Source of the DNA: Haliea sp. | Lineage (GTDB): Bacteria; Pseudomonadota; Gammaproteobacteria; Pseudomonadales; Halieaceae | NCBI GenBank assembly: GCA_002862465.1 | Contig: PKDD01000096.1 | Location: 1 to 50,041 of the forward strand | Reading direction: 5' to 3' | Length of the DNA: 50,041 bases | In this document: positions 1 through 8,357 of the stretch, piece by piece | How the letters are laid out: each line of letters opens with the position of its first letter | Position numbering within the stretch: position 1 is the first letter of the stretch | Program-made: the position numbers and the translations under genes | The notes under the pieces: model-generated | What the model was told of the DNA's origin: nothing | Databases searched by the model: none | Seen by the model: only the letters and a program-made list of their open reading frames with translations

Positions 1-71
1 TTCTGACGGAGTTCTACTTTCGATTCATGAAGTACTGAACAGCAACGATTTTGATCTCGGGTAAGACGACC

Positions 72-450
72 ATGACAACATCCATTATCTGTACTAGCCT
101 TTTTTCAGATGCTCAAGGCGAAAGCCTCTTTGAAGACATTGAACTTGATCTGTCATCAGTACAATTTGCACCACCCGCTCCCGCTCCCGCTCTCGATGTA
201 GCAGACCCTATTGAGGCAACTAATATATTTTGAATGCGATTTCCTGAAGACTGGCATGGTGGCGCACCCTTATCCCCACGACGACAACTTTTTATTGTGT
301 TGGCCGGTGAGATCGAAATATGGACCAGCATCGGAGAAACGACAATCTTCAAGCTGGGTGATCGCTTGCTGGGAGAGGGCATGGAACCCGTTCTCTCAAC
401 GGCGATGTTTTGGCGATTGTGATTTCTCTAGAGTAGCCGCGTCTCACCCC
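72..450 (+). pseudogene. Decayed cupin-domain gene
   Basis: Reading from the ATG at 72 gives a start resembling small cupin proteins: an acidic N-terminal part, a PPAPAPALDV stretch, then after an in-frame TGA at 231-233 the same frame continues with a FPEDWHGG segment, SPRRQLFIVLAGEIEI and FKLGDRLL. These match the usual cupin pattern of a tryptophan/histidine turn followed by RRQ, LxGExE and a GD turn. Beyond about base 400 the likeness moves to the next frame (GDCDFSRVA), which implies a frameshift as well. An in-frame stop plus a frameshift within 400 bases indicates a true pseudogene more than one sequencing error. The exact 3' limit is uncertain, and metal-ligand histidines cannot be assigned. 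Confidence 0.6.
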
Positions 451-601
451 GAATCCTTTGACAAAATTTGCGCTAGATCAGATCAGATCTGCATAATCTA
501 TGCGCTTCGTACTTTTTAAACCGATGGCTCGACAATTTCAGCTTTTTAGCGTGGGTTATAAGATTTAAAATTCAATGGTGCGCATCCAGAGCATCTGTCC
601 G

Positions 602-1654
602 TCAGCGTTGTCCCAGATAGCGGTTTAGCATTTCCTGCCAATGGCTGCCATTGGTAACAGCTAGCAGGGTCTGATTGAGTTTTTCCTGATGCGCAAAATT
701 TGACTTCATGCCAAACGCATAATACTGCATTTCGATCGACTGCCTAAGAATCTCGATCCCCGGCGCAGCATCCTTCAACCGATAACGTAATAGCGCTTCG
801 TCGTAGACTAAAGCATCCGCCTTATCGTCTCTTAACATTGCTAGCCCCTCCTCGGCCGTCGCGACTGACTGCATGCGAATACCGCTTTTACGCAAAAACT
901 GCTCCCCGGTAGAGCCACTCACAGCAACCGACCTTACCCGATGTAGGTCGTGAACGCCGCGTACCAGGGTATTAAGTTGACTAACGGTGAGTGATGCCGC
1001 GATGCTGGCTGTGAGCACAGAAATCATTATGATGCTAGCAAACATCCAAATTGTGGCTAACGCTCGACCGGTCAAGGTTACCGGCGCCTTGTCGCCATAA
1101 CCCACCGTCGTCATAGTCACTAATGACCACCAGAAGCCACTGCCGATGCCTTGCGCGAACGAGCCACCGAATTCCTGAGGATTACGTCTACGCTCGATAA
1201 GCCATAGCAAAACGCCTACTGCCATCAACAGCAGCAGTAGTGCAGCAACAGTGCTCAAAAACGTTGGCGACAATAGCTCCTTCAACAAACCTCGCCAATT
1301 ACCGTATTGGGCTGGGGTGGCGATAGCAAGATGAGTAGAATAAAAAGGGGCACTGAAATTCATCACCGCTTCACGTTCTGGCGTCATTGATAGGGCTCCC
1401 AGTGCGACATCAATACTGCCAGCGTCTAATGCTTCGATCTGCGCGCGGGAGCTATCCATAACCACCCACTCGGTCTCCCATCCCAAACTCGCCGCAATAC
1501 GCTGCCACAGTTCCACTGAAATTCCGGTCCAGGTATCTTCCTCCTCCAGCATCGCAAACGGCGGCACAGACTTAACGCCGACACGCAGTGTTTCCGCCGG
1601 TACCAGTACCGCCCAGAACAGCAGCAACAGCGCAAGATACCCACGCATTCTCAT
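602..1654 (-). CDS. GluR0-like ionotropic glutamate receptor / ligand-gated potassium channel
   Basis: A 350-residue protein with a signal peptide (about 1-20), then the first lobe of a family 3 solute-binding domain (about 22-115, with Arg94 in the TPEREAVMNF segment at the usual carboxylate-binding position). Next come a membrane helix near 132-153, a re-entrant pore loop carrying the potassium filter TVGYGD at 183-188, and a second helix near 198-222. The second binding lobe follows, with Asp285 in ALVYDEALL where the ligand amino group is normally held. This split-lobe order is that of prokaryotic glutamate receptor channels such as GluR0. It should sit in the inner membrane, with the periplasmic domain sensing an amino acid. 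The longer GTG start at 1681 was rejected because the ATG at 1654 has GGGAG seven bases upstream and gives a clean signal peptide. Ligand identity is not readable. Confidence 0.85.
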   Translation of the reverse strand: MRMRGYLALLLLFWAVLVPAETLRVGVKSVPPFAMLEEEDTWTGISVELWQRIAASLGWETEWVVMDSSRAQIEALDAGSIDVALGALSMTPEREAVMNFSAPFYSTHLAIATPAQYGNWRGLLKELLSPTFLSTVAALLLLLMAVGVLLWLIERRRNPQEFGGSFAQGIGSGFWWSLVTMTTVGYGDKAPVTLTGRALATIWMFASIIMISVLTASIAASLTVSQLNTLVRGVHDLHRVRSVAVSGSTGEQFLRKSGIRMQSVATAEEGLAMLRDDKADALVYDEALLRYRLKDAAPGIEILRQSIEMQYYAFGMKSNFAHQEKLNQTLLAVTNGSHWQEMLNRYLGQR

Positions 1655-2233
1655 AAATATACTCCCAAGCAAAAGGTTCACTGTCCAATACCGTCAGCAT
1701 CATAATACCAATCGGCACATCGATACCATTAGATCCATCGCTAGGTCGCAATAGCCTGACATGCCCAGCGACAATCCATTGCTGTAATCATACTCGGCAG
1801 CCGACTGCAGCACGCACACAGTGTTTTCATCAATAGTAACATCCGCAAACACTGCAAGCTTATTGTCGACACTGCGCTTGGCGCCGCCCACACCAGAAAA
1901 GTCTATTGCGGGACCGTCGCTACCATCTCCAAACCGATGAAAGCAGCACTGCAGTCAACACTGATTGATTTATACGCTTCTGGCCTTCAAAACTATAAGA
2001 CTCTCATCTCTGCTGGGCTGAGACACCTTTTTACAGGGCAGGCATCAGACTACATTTAGTTTTTTATAGCAACGGCATATCTCTGATGACCCTATATTAG
2101 TGTGGCAGGCAGGGAGCTTCATCGCCAATAAACAACGATCCCGCGCGCCTGCCGATACAGGCGACCCTAGAGAAATTTGTCTGGTGAGACTTTCCTTTCA
2201 AATTGAAGACATCTAACTGTAATGACTTCAAGT
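1655..2233. other. Intergenic stretch without a recognised gene
   Basis: About 580 bases between the channel gene and the kinase gene. The minus strand has one open stretch from about 1954 to 1700 (roughly 85 codons, stop to stop) with a GTG at 1891. Its translation resembles no family I know, and no ribosome-binding site precedes it. It could be a gene remnant. No strong terminator hairpin or repeat was seen. Confidence 0.4.
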
Positions 2234-3274
2234 CTAAATAGCTCCACGAATTGCATCTACCGAATCAAGGATTTCCATGGCCGCGTGCAGCCGTTCCAGC
2301 GAAGCCAGCATGTAATTGACCGGCTGCCACGCATCACCCATCGCTAAAGTGACTGCCGATCCGACCCAGACATACGCCGCGTGCCACTGGTATTGCTGCC
2401 AAAGTTCGTCCGCGGACGGCGCTGCGACACGGAGCGCAAGTAGCCGCTCGCGATAGTAGCGGAGCATGTCAGGTCCCCACGCTTGCTGATCGGCTGGCGT
2501 CAATACTCCAGCTAGAAAATAGCTGATATCGCGCATGGCAGGGGCTTTTGCCACAAGCGCCCAATCGAGAAGGCCGGGACCATCAACACCGAAGAATAGG
2601 TTTCCGTCATGAACGTCTCCGTGAATTAACGTTGGGACGCCGCGATTCCAGAGTTGGTGTATATCATCAGTCCGTTCTAAGTAAAGCTCGCCCATATCTC
2701 GAAAGACCGATGGCATACTTGCGGCATACATCTTGAGAGACTGCTCGATCAGAGGCAGCGCAATCTCGTGCTGCACTGGCGGCTGCAACCAAGCGAGGTC
2801 AGCATTAAAACGGGGGGAATTCCAGTACGCTGCATGAAAGCTTGCGAACGCCGCAAGCACCTGACGGACATAGTCTCCGGAGTATCGCTTTCTGGCATTT
2901 TTAAAAGTACAACCGCTATCCTCTAGATGTTCAAGCAGCATAATATATTTTTCACCTGCATCGTCGCTAACGGCAAAATAGCAGCGCGGCACACGTACTG
3001 GAATTTCCCTAGAGAGGTCTGTATAGAAACGCGTCTCGCGCCGACCCATCCCGCTTGATGTGACAAAGGCTTGCTGCAGATCATCCGCAGGGGGTAGCTT
3101 CACAAACAGTCGAGAGGGGAGGTTCAACGGTGTTTCATATTCTAGTTCCAGCACAGCGCGACCGGTGGTGCCTGCGTGAGCATCTACCACTGTAAAACCT
3201 GAGACCGCAGTTTCCAGCGCATAAGCCAACCATTCACACGAGAGGTCGTTTATGCTTTTCGGTGTTAACAACAT
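2234..3274 (-). CDS. APH-fold phosphotransferase (ecdysteroid-kinase-like)
   Basis: A 346-residue kinase-like protein of the aminoglycoside phosphotransferase/choline kinase fold. The N-terminal lobe contains LFVKLPP, with the candidate ATP-binding lysine, and MLLEHLEDSG as hinge. The catalytic loop is LIHGDVHDGNLFF, and the metal-binding loop is GLLDWALVAKAPAMRDISYFL, in which the Asp-Trp pair replaces the usual DFG-type Asp. The match to the DUF1679/EcKinase-like group is by motif pattern. These enzymes phosphorylate small hydroxylated metabolites, but the substrate here is unknown. The start is the ATG at 3274, preceded by AGGAGG. It is separate from a second, different APH-fold kinase at 23113. 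Confidence 0.75.
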   Translation of the reverse strand: MLLTPKSINDLSCEWLAYALETAVSGFTVVDAHAGTTGRAVLELEYETPLNLPSRLFVKLPPADDLQQAFVTSSGMGRRETRFYTDLSREIPVRVPRCYFAVSDDAGEKYIMLLEHLEDSGCTFKNARKRYSGDYVRQVLAAFASFHAAYWNSPRFNADLAWLQPPVQHEIALPLIEQSLKMYAASMPSVFRDMGELYLERTDDIHQLWNRGVPTLIHGDVHDGNLFFGVDGPGLLDWALVAKAPAMRDISYFLAGVLTPADQQAWGPDMLRYYRERLLALRVAAPSADELWQQYQWHAAYVWVGSAVTLAMGDAWQPVNYMLASLERLHAAMEILDSVDAIRGAI

Positions 3275-3324
3275 CAACCTCCTCTTGCTTTACCGAACGA
3301 TGGTGGGGCAATGAAAAAATAGCA

Positions 3325-4074
3325 TCAGCGCACCTCCACTGTCACGGGTATCCAACGGTTGAGGATGTAACGCAAGCTTCCATTACTTTTCATTGTCAAC
3401 AAAGCAGCCGCTAACAATTGGGCTAAACGCGCATCGTCTTTGCGCACAGCCCAAGCTAATTGTTCGTTAGTCAGTGGCGCATACAGGCTGAGTAGATCTC
3501 CATTGTCTTGCGAAGTTGCAAGCTGCCAACTTGTGGGCGCATCATGAACATAAAGATCAATATTATCATTACGGAGTCCGGCAAAAGCCGCGGCAGGGTT
3601 ATTAAAATAGCTAACCTTGGCCTCCAGGAGTTCAGTCTCGGCAAAGTCTGCGCCGGTGGTACCCGGCTCTACGCCAACGCGCACACCCTTTCGATAGATC
3701 GACCAGGACTGGGAAAAACGTGCGGCGTTGGCTGCTAACAGTATGGCCATCTGCCCAATCTCCATGTAAGGATCGATAAAGCTAACCTGGTCGCCACGCG
3801 CAGCAGTAACGCTCATACCAGACATTATTATATCGATATTACCTGACTGTAGAGCTGGGATCAGTGCTTCAAAAGGCATTTCAACCAATACCATTTTCTG
3901 GCCGAGGATCGCTCCCACGGCCGTGGCATTATCGGCTTCGATACCAACGATGCGCCCTTCCTGTTTGTATGCCAATGGCGGATAATCTGTTGAAATGCCA
4001 ACCTTGAGGCGATCTGCCACGGCCACCGCGGATACAAAAACGAGTACGACAGGCAGTAGGAGCTTACGCAACAT
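3325..4074 (-). CDS. Periplasmic amino-acid-binding protein, solute-binding family 3
   Basis: A 249-residue secreted protein with a signal peptide ending near VAVADRL. The mature part begins LKVGISTDYPPLAY, typical of family 3 (SBP_bac_3) polar amino-acid-binding proteins. The GNIDIIMSGMSVTAARGDQVSFIDPY segment holds the arginine that binds the ligand carboxylate, and NIDLYVHDAPTSW supplies the usual aspartate. No ABC permease or ATPase gene is adjacent, so it may serve a distant transporter or act as a sensor. It lies 50 bases upstream of the kinase gene on the same strand and is divergent from the SDR at 4173, leaving a 98-base shared promoter region. Confidence 0.85.
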   Translation of the reverse strand: MLRKLLLPVVLVFVSAVAVADRLKVGISTDYPPLAYKQEGRIVGIEADNATAVGAILGQKMVLVEMPFEALIPALQSGNIDIIMSGMSVTAARGDQVSFIDPYMEIGQMAILLAANAARFSQSWSIYRKGVRVGVEPGTTGADFAETELLEAKVSYFNNPAAAFAGLRNDNIDLYVHDAPTSWQLATSQDNGDLLSLYAPLTNEQLAWAVRKDDARLAQLLAAALLTMKSNGSLRYILNRWIPVTVEVR

Positions 4075-4172
4075 GACATTTCCTTATTGACCGGAGGAAG
4101 CGACACTCCACTAAAAATACTAATGTAACATTGCTCAATACTTTGATGGAAGCAATCAGGATAGTAGCCACC

Positions 4173-4964
4173 ATGCAGCTCACATTTAAGCAAAAGACAG
4201 CGCTGATAACCGGCGCCGACCGCAACACCGGCGCAGTGATCGCACGCACGCTGTCTCGAAATGGAGCCACTGTCGTTATCCATAGTAACCATTGTGACGG
4301 CAGCGCTGCCAGGACTGCTCAAAGCTTGGGAAATAGTTTTTCCGTAGAGGGCGATATCGCCACCGAGCGCGGCTGCCACGCTGTGTTGCGGCAGTTGAAA
4401 TCACAGGCACTAAATATAGACATATTAGTGAACAACTACGGTAATGCCGCTTACGCCAAGTGGGATTCTGCGAATACTGCGGACTGGCTGGATATGTACC
4501 AAAAAAATGTCCTATCCGTAACTCGACTGGTACAGGGTATCGTCCCAAACATGAAACAGCGCGCTTGGGGGCGAATCGTTAATCTTGGAACTATAGGCTC
4601 ACACCGGCCCGGCAAAACAATGCCCCATTACTATGCCGCCAAGGGTGCACTGGCTAATCTGGGAGTCAGTTTGACTCAGGAACTAGCGGGCACGGGAATC
4701 ACCGTGAACACGGTATCGCCTGGCTTGATACACACGCCCGAATTAGAGTCCGGCTACCGTAAAAAAGCGAAAAAGAAAGGCTGGGGAAACGATTGGGAGA
4801 ATATTTTAGCCCACATTGTTGCTGAAGAGTTCCCCAACCCCTGTGGCCGCCTCGCAACTCGTGAGGAAGTCGCCGATCTGGTGGCCTTCCTATGCAGCGA
4901 CAGCGCAGGGTTTATCAATGGCCAGAATATACGAGTCGACGGCGGCGCCATATCTCATATCTGA
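4173..4964 (+). CDS. Short-chain dehydrogenase/reductase
   Basis: A 263-residue classical SDR. It has a nucleotide-binding segment TALITGADRNTGAVIA (a TGxxxNTG variant of TGxxxGxG), LVNNYGNA for the central Asn region, an active-site serine in NLGTIGSHR and a YYAAK motif that fits YxxxK. The C-terminal FINGQNIRVDGGA is typical. The start at the ATG at 4173 places the Rossmann beta strand nine residues in. The upstream ATGs at 4131 and 4146 are in frame but add a leader uncommon in the family. It probably reduces or oxidises a 3-oxoacyl or similar carbonyl; the substrate is unknown. It is divergently transcribed from the binding-protein gene. Confidence 0.85.
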   Translation: MQLTFKQKTALITGADRNTGAVIARTLSRNGATVVIHSNHCDGSAARTAQSLGNSFSVEGDIATERGCHAVLRQLKSQALNIDILVNNYGNAAYAKWDSANTADWLDMYQKNVLSVTRLVQGIVPNMKQRAWGRIVNLGTIGSHRPGKTMPHYYAAKGALANLGVSLTQELAGTGITVNTVSPGLIHTPELESGYRKKAKKKGWGNDWENILAHIVAEEFPNPCGRLATREEVADLVAFLCSDSAGFINGQNIRVDGGAISHI

Positions 4965-5072
4965 GTAATACTTTAATCTTTCCGCCAGACTTGACGCTGT
5001 AAGAGGTATTTGCCATGCTGTTTCCCGGTAAAACTGATCGTTAAGTGCTGCATCTAACTAGGGAATAAAATT

Positions 5073-5648
5073 ATGAAAACATTAATTAAGACAACGATGA
5101 TGTTCGTTCTGTTAAGCGTCGCGAGCCTTACAGCTCAGGCAGATTCGTATTCTGAAGCGATAGAAACTTTTAGGAATGCAGGCGAGAGCGGCACCTTTTT
5201 TGATAGAAGTGTTGGTTACGCTGTGTTTCCTACAATTGGAAAAGGCGGAATCGGTATTGGCGGGGCTTACGGTGAGGGGCAAGTCTATCGCGATGGCGTT
5301 GTCATAGGGACTTCTAGTATGGCTCAGGTAACTATTGGCTTGCAATTTGGCGGGCAAGCTTTTAGCCAAATAATCTTTTTTGAAAATGAAAATGCTTTGA
5401 TAAACTTTATCTCGGGCAACTTTGAGTTCAGCGCAGATGCTAGCGCAGTAGCCATCACAGCCGCTGCTTCGGCAGGCGCCAACACAGGCGGCGGTGCCTC
5501 AACAGGTCTTAGTGGTGGCAAGAATGATGCGGACACAACGTCGTTAGGTGGCTACCGCAAGGGAATGGCTATCTTCACAATTGCCAAGGGTGGCCTGATG
5601 TATCAGGCGACACTAGGTGGGCAGAAGTATAGCTATACACCGCTATAA
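5073..5648 (+). CDS. Secreted SYLF-domain (Ysc84-like) lipid-binding protein
   Basis: A 191-residue protein with a signal peptide (about 1-23, cleavage after AQADS-like sequence). It is followed by a SYLF/DUF500 domain: FDRSVGYAVFPTIGKGGIGIGGAYGEGQVY, then VTIGLQFGGQAFSQIIFFEN, an alanine/glycine-rich stretch and a final KGGLMYQATLGGQKYSY. In eukaryotes the SYLF domain binds phosphoinositides and actin. Bacterial members are periplasmic or envelope proteins with poorly known roles, so a lipid-binding function is an inference from the family. The gene stands alone and ends 25 bases before a strong terminator. Confidence 0.85.
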   Translation: MKTLIKTTMMFVLLSVASLTAQADSYSEAIETFRNAGESGTFFDRSVGYAVFPTIGKGGIGIGGAYGEGQVYRDGVVIGTSSMAQVTIGLQFGGQAFSQIIFFENENALINFISGNFEFSADASAVAITAAASAGANTGGGASTGLSGGKNDADTTSLGGYRKGMAIFTIAKGGLMYQATLGGQKYSYTPL

Positions 5649-5673
5649 CGCCTGAGCAAATTTATTAGATGAG

Positions 5674-5701
5674 GCCGCAACCGTAAGGTTGCGGCTTTTT
5701 T
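5674..5701 (+). terminator. Rho-independent terminator of the SYLF gene
   Basis: Perfect 9-base stem GCCGCAACC / GGTTGCGGC with loop GTAA, followed directly by six T residues. It sits 25 bases after the SYLF stop codon. Confidence 0.9.
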
Positions 5702-5734
5702 ATTTACCTGACACGACGGCATTAATGGACGGTG

Positions 5735-5929
5735 TCAACTCAACTTGCGAAAGCGCTTTCTAGATAATTGGGTAATGTGGCCTACAAGTTCGCGCCACAG
5801 CAATCCAAAACTGTAAATGACAATCTGATAAACGCCGGACAGTGCGATCTTTGCTAGGAAGGCGGAGAATATAAGGCAAACTTTGGCTGCGGCAGGGATC
5901 AGCAATCGAACATGGCCTGCATCACACAA
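5735..5929 (-). CDS. Small basic/hydrophobic ORF of uncertain reality
   Basis: A 64-codon frame with a TTG start 10 bases downstream of the phosphotransferase stop. It contains one plausible membrane-spanning segment (KVCLIFSAFLAKIALSGVYQIVIYSF) and a basic C-terminus (SRKRFRKLS). The frame stays open upstream into the 3' end of the preceding gene, and no clear ribosome-binding site is seen. It could be a small membrane protein or the remnant of a larger gene. I do not recognise a family. Confidence 0.25.
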   Translation of the reverse strand: MCDAGHVRLLIPAAAKVCLIFSAFLAKIALSGVYQIVIYSFGLLWRELVGHITQLSRKRFRKLS

Positions 5930-5939
5930 CGCTTGTGCC

Positions 5940-8324
5940 CTATAGACGCTCTACGGTGCCTCTATCGCCGTCCAACCGCACCCGATCACCGGTGTTCAGA
6001 AATCGTGTTCCCTCGCGAGAATTGACTATACACGGTAATCCATACTCTCTGGCTATTACCGCGCCATGAGAAACTGAACTGCCAAGGTCCGTGACCAGAC
6101 CGCCAATCAAACTAAAATACGGGGTCCAGCCAATATCAGTGATTGGTGTAATCAGAATCTCGCCAGGCTGCAACTTCGCCGCTTCTCCCAGTGTTATCGC
6201 GACACGCGCAGTGCCCTCTACAATGCCGCGCGAAGCTGGACGCCCATGCAATACCCCGTCAGAAATTGTAGCTGCGCGCGCCTCTAGCGGCTGCGGCAAA
6301 CCGACAGAAATTTCTGGAAACTCAAATTGCTGCTGATAACTTAATGCTTCTCTGCGGGCAATCGCATTTTTGACTGCGCTTGTATCCGGGTGCGCGACAA
6401 AGTGCGGCAACTCCTCCACACTAAAAAAGTTGATGAGGTCAGCTTCCGCTAATACGCCTTCTTCCTGCAACAGTTTGCCGAGGTGCCGAAAGCCAGATTT
6501 GAAGCGATGCGCAACGTCTACCAATTGCGACTTAGTTTGCTCGCGCCGGCGGATCGCGTTGTGGGCCTTTGGTAAAACCCAGCGCAGGCCGCGGCTCAGA
6601 GAAGACCAATCTATATTCGCAGCCTGCAAAGACCTGCGCCCCCCGGTTACCAAACGCGCGTGTGCTGCAGCTTGCATAGACTGTATGAGAGGGGACGGGT
6701 CGTCGCCCCAAGCCGGATCGCGCATACACAACTCACGGTAACCACGATGTCCATTATCCGACAAAAAGTCAGCGAACATTGGCGCCAATGTGGGTTCGTT
6801 ACTCAACCAAGACAGCGCATCCCCTACAGTTGCCTGCTGGAACGCTTCCGATGCCTGTGGATGCGCCACCACACAATCAATTAAATTGTCCAGTTGCTCC
6901 AGCATCACAGCACTCTCTACGCCTGTAGCGCCGGCTAGCAAACGCACGGCCTCACCCTGCTCTTCGCTGGTACTGTCATTAGACTTGCTTGACACCATAT
7001 TTTCTACAATGGTGCACAGAAAGCCTGATAAAGCCGAGGACTGAATGTGCACAGCCATGGAATGATCAAAAAAACTAGACTTTTTCTCCAACTCTTGCCA
7101 CATAGACTTGCTGTCGATTTTGTTATGAATCACAAATGCGTCAAGTTCTCGACCAAAACGCTCAACAACGGTCGGGGCACGCAGGCAATAAAGCAAAAGT
7201 TTCCCTGTGTTGACTACGCGGCGTAGCAGAGGTTGGGGAGGAAATGCCTTGAGTTCCGGAATTATCCGCCCACACAATGCCTGACCCGTTTGTTCCACAG
7301 TAGAACCAAGCACCGCAGAAGACATCACAGCGCTGCCCGACATATTGAGGAGGAGGTGCCCATAAGCCCAGGCCGTCACTTGCCACTCCTTGTCGATATC
7401 GGGCCTAGCACCCACTGCCACCTGCATATGCTGCAAGCCATAATCAATGCCCCATCCTGTAAATGATCCGGTAAGGGGGCACACAGCACCGGGCATCATC
7501 TCACTGACATTGCTAATGGTCAGAACATCGTCTGACCGCGGCAATACGGTATCAAATTCATTGAGATCTTGCGGCAAAGTAGTAATAGGCCTAGCCTGCA
7601 GCCAATATAAGGTGCCGTCCTGATCTATCGCCCATTCTAGGTCCAGAGGCTGACCTTCATGCAGCGCTGCGGCTCGAGCCCCCGCTGCGATCTGTAATAT
7701 CTCAGAATCACTCAATAACGGCTCAGTTGCGGTTAATTGCCGTCGCACGATACTGCCGCTACTGTGCACACCATAGTGGTCAGGAGTCGCCTCGCCACTG
7801 ACCAGTGCCTCCCCTAAACCAGCGACAGCATCAATTACCAGCAGATCACGCCTAGCGCTGACCGGGTCCGCGGTAAATACGACGCCAGCAGCCCTAGCAT
7901 CTACCATTGCCTGTACCACAATATTCATTGTCGCTGTGTCACTGCTTGTCTTATCCTGCAGATATTGCTGGGCACGTTCATTCGAAACAGAGGCGACACA
8001 GCGCTGAATTGCATTACGTAATTCAGCGGGGCCCCGCACATTCAATACAGTGTCATACTGCCCAGCAAATGACGCATCGGCCCCATCCTCGCCCAAAGCC
8101 GATGATCGCACCGCCACCTCTTTCCCAAGGTCATAATAGCTTTGATCCAGCGTCTCAGGAAAAGACTCAGATCCAGCGTTGCGGATAACAAAAGCAGGCG
8201 GTACGGGCAAACCCATAGCTACCAATCTCGCAAGGCCATAGGCCTTTCCGCCGGCACTGGCGTCAGTGATCTCTGCCAGTGTACAAATTTCAGTCGTCAC
8301 AGTGATTATGGCCTCAGGTTGCAA
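5940..8324 (-). CDS. Dikinase-type phosphotransferase with rifampin-phosphotransferase-like architecture
   Basis: A 794-residue protein. The N-terminal part is the PEP-synthase/PPDK-type ATP-grasp domain (GGKAYGLARLVAMGLPVPPAFVI, later VVQAMVDARAAGVVFTADP and LDLEWAIDQDGTLYWLQARPI). A long middle region begins near ISNVSEMMPGAVCPLTGS. At the very C-terminus is the swivelling phosphohistidine domain, SSVSHGAVIAREYGLPCIV, with the catalytic His at about 753. There is no PEP/pyruvate-binding TIM barrel after it, so this is not a PEP synthase. The order ATP-grasp, substrate domain, His domain is that of rifampin phosphotransferases and related small-molecule dikinases. The substrate cannot be told. 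The TTG at 8324 gives the full frame; a GTG at 8303 with GAGG 11 bases upstream is an alternative start. It lies 33 bases behind the GST gene and is likely co-transcribed with it. Confidence 0.8.
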   Translation of the reverse strand: MQPEAIITVTTEICTLAEITDASAGGKAYGLARLVAMGLPVPPAFVIRNAGSESFPETLDQSYYDLGKEVAVRSSALGEDGADASFAGQYDTVLNVRGPAELRNAIQRCVASVSNERAQQYLQDKTSSDTATMNIVVQAMVDARAAGVVFTADPVSARRDLLVIDAVAGLGEALVSGEATPDHYGVHSSGSIVRRQLTATEPLLSDSEILQIAAGARAAALHEGQPLDLEWAIDQDGTLYWLQARPITTLPQDLNEFDTVLPRSDDVLTISNVSEMMPGAVCPLTGSFTGWGIDYGLQHMQVAVGARPDIDKEWQVTAWAYGHLLLNMSGSAVMSSAVLGSTVEQTGQALCGRIIPELKAFPPQPLLRRVVNTGKLLLYCLRAPTVVERFGRELDAFVIHNKIDSKSMWQELEKKSSFFDHSMAVHIQSSALSGFLCTIVENMVSSKSNDSTSEEQGEAVRLLAGATGVESAVMLEQLDNLIDCVVAHPQASEAFQQATVGDALSWLSNEPTLAPMFADFLSDNGHRGYRELCMRDPAWGDDPSPLIQSMQAAAHARLVTGGRRSLQAANIDWSSLSRGLRWVLPKAHNAIRRREQTKSQLVDVAHRFKSGFRHLGKLLQEEGVLAEADLINFFSVEELPHFVAHPDTSAVKNAIARREALSYQQQFEFPEISVGLPQPLEARAATISDGVLHGRPASRGIVEGTARVAITLGEAAKLQPGEILITPITDIGWTPYFSLIGGLVTDLGSSVSHGAVIAREYGLPCIVNSREGTRFLNTGDRVRLDGDRGTVERL

Positions 8325-8357
8325 ACGTGTAATTGTAGTAAAAAAAAGGGGCGCTTC

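Noticed and set aside
51-233. 60-codon frame as a separate small protein
   Set aside because: It continues in the same frame past a single TGA into cupin-like sequence, so it is better read as part of a pseudogene.
3861-4379. 172-codon minus-strand frame
   Set aside because: It overlaps both the binding-protein start and the divergent SDR; no recognisable motif.
4991-5019. Promoter upstream of the SYLF gene (TTGACG with a CATGCT -10)
   Set aside because: The -10 matches only three of six bases and there was no other support.
5940-8324. PEP synthase (PpsA) call
   Set aside because: The phosphohistidine domain is at the extreme C-terminus and the PEP-binding barrel is missing.
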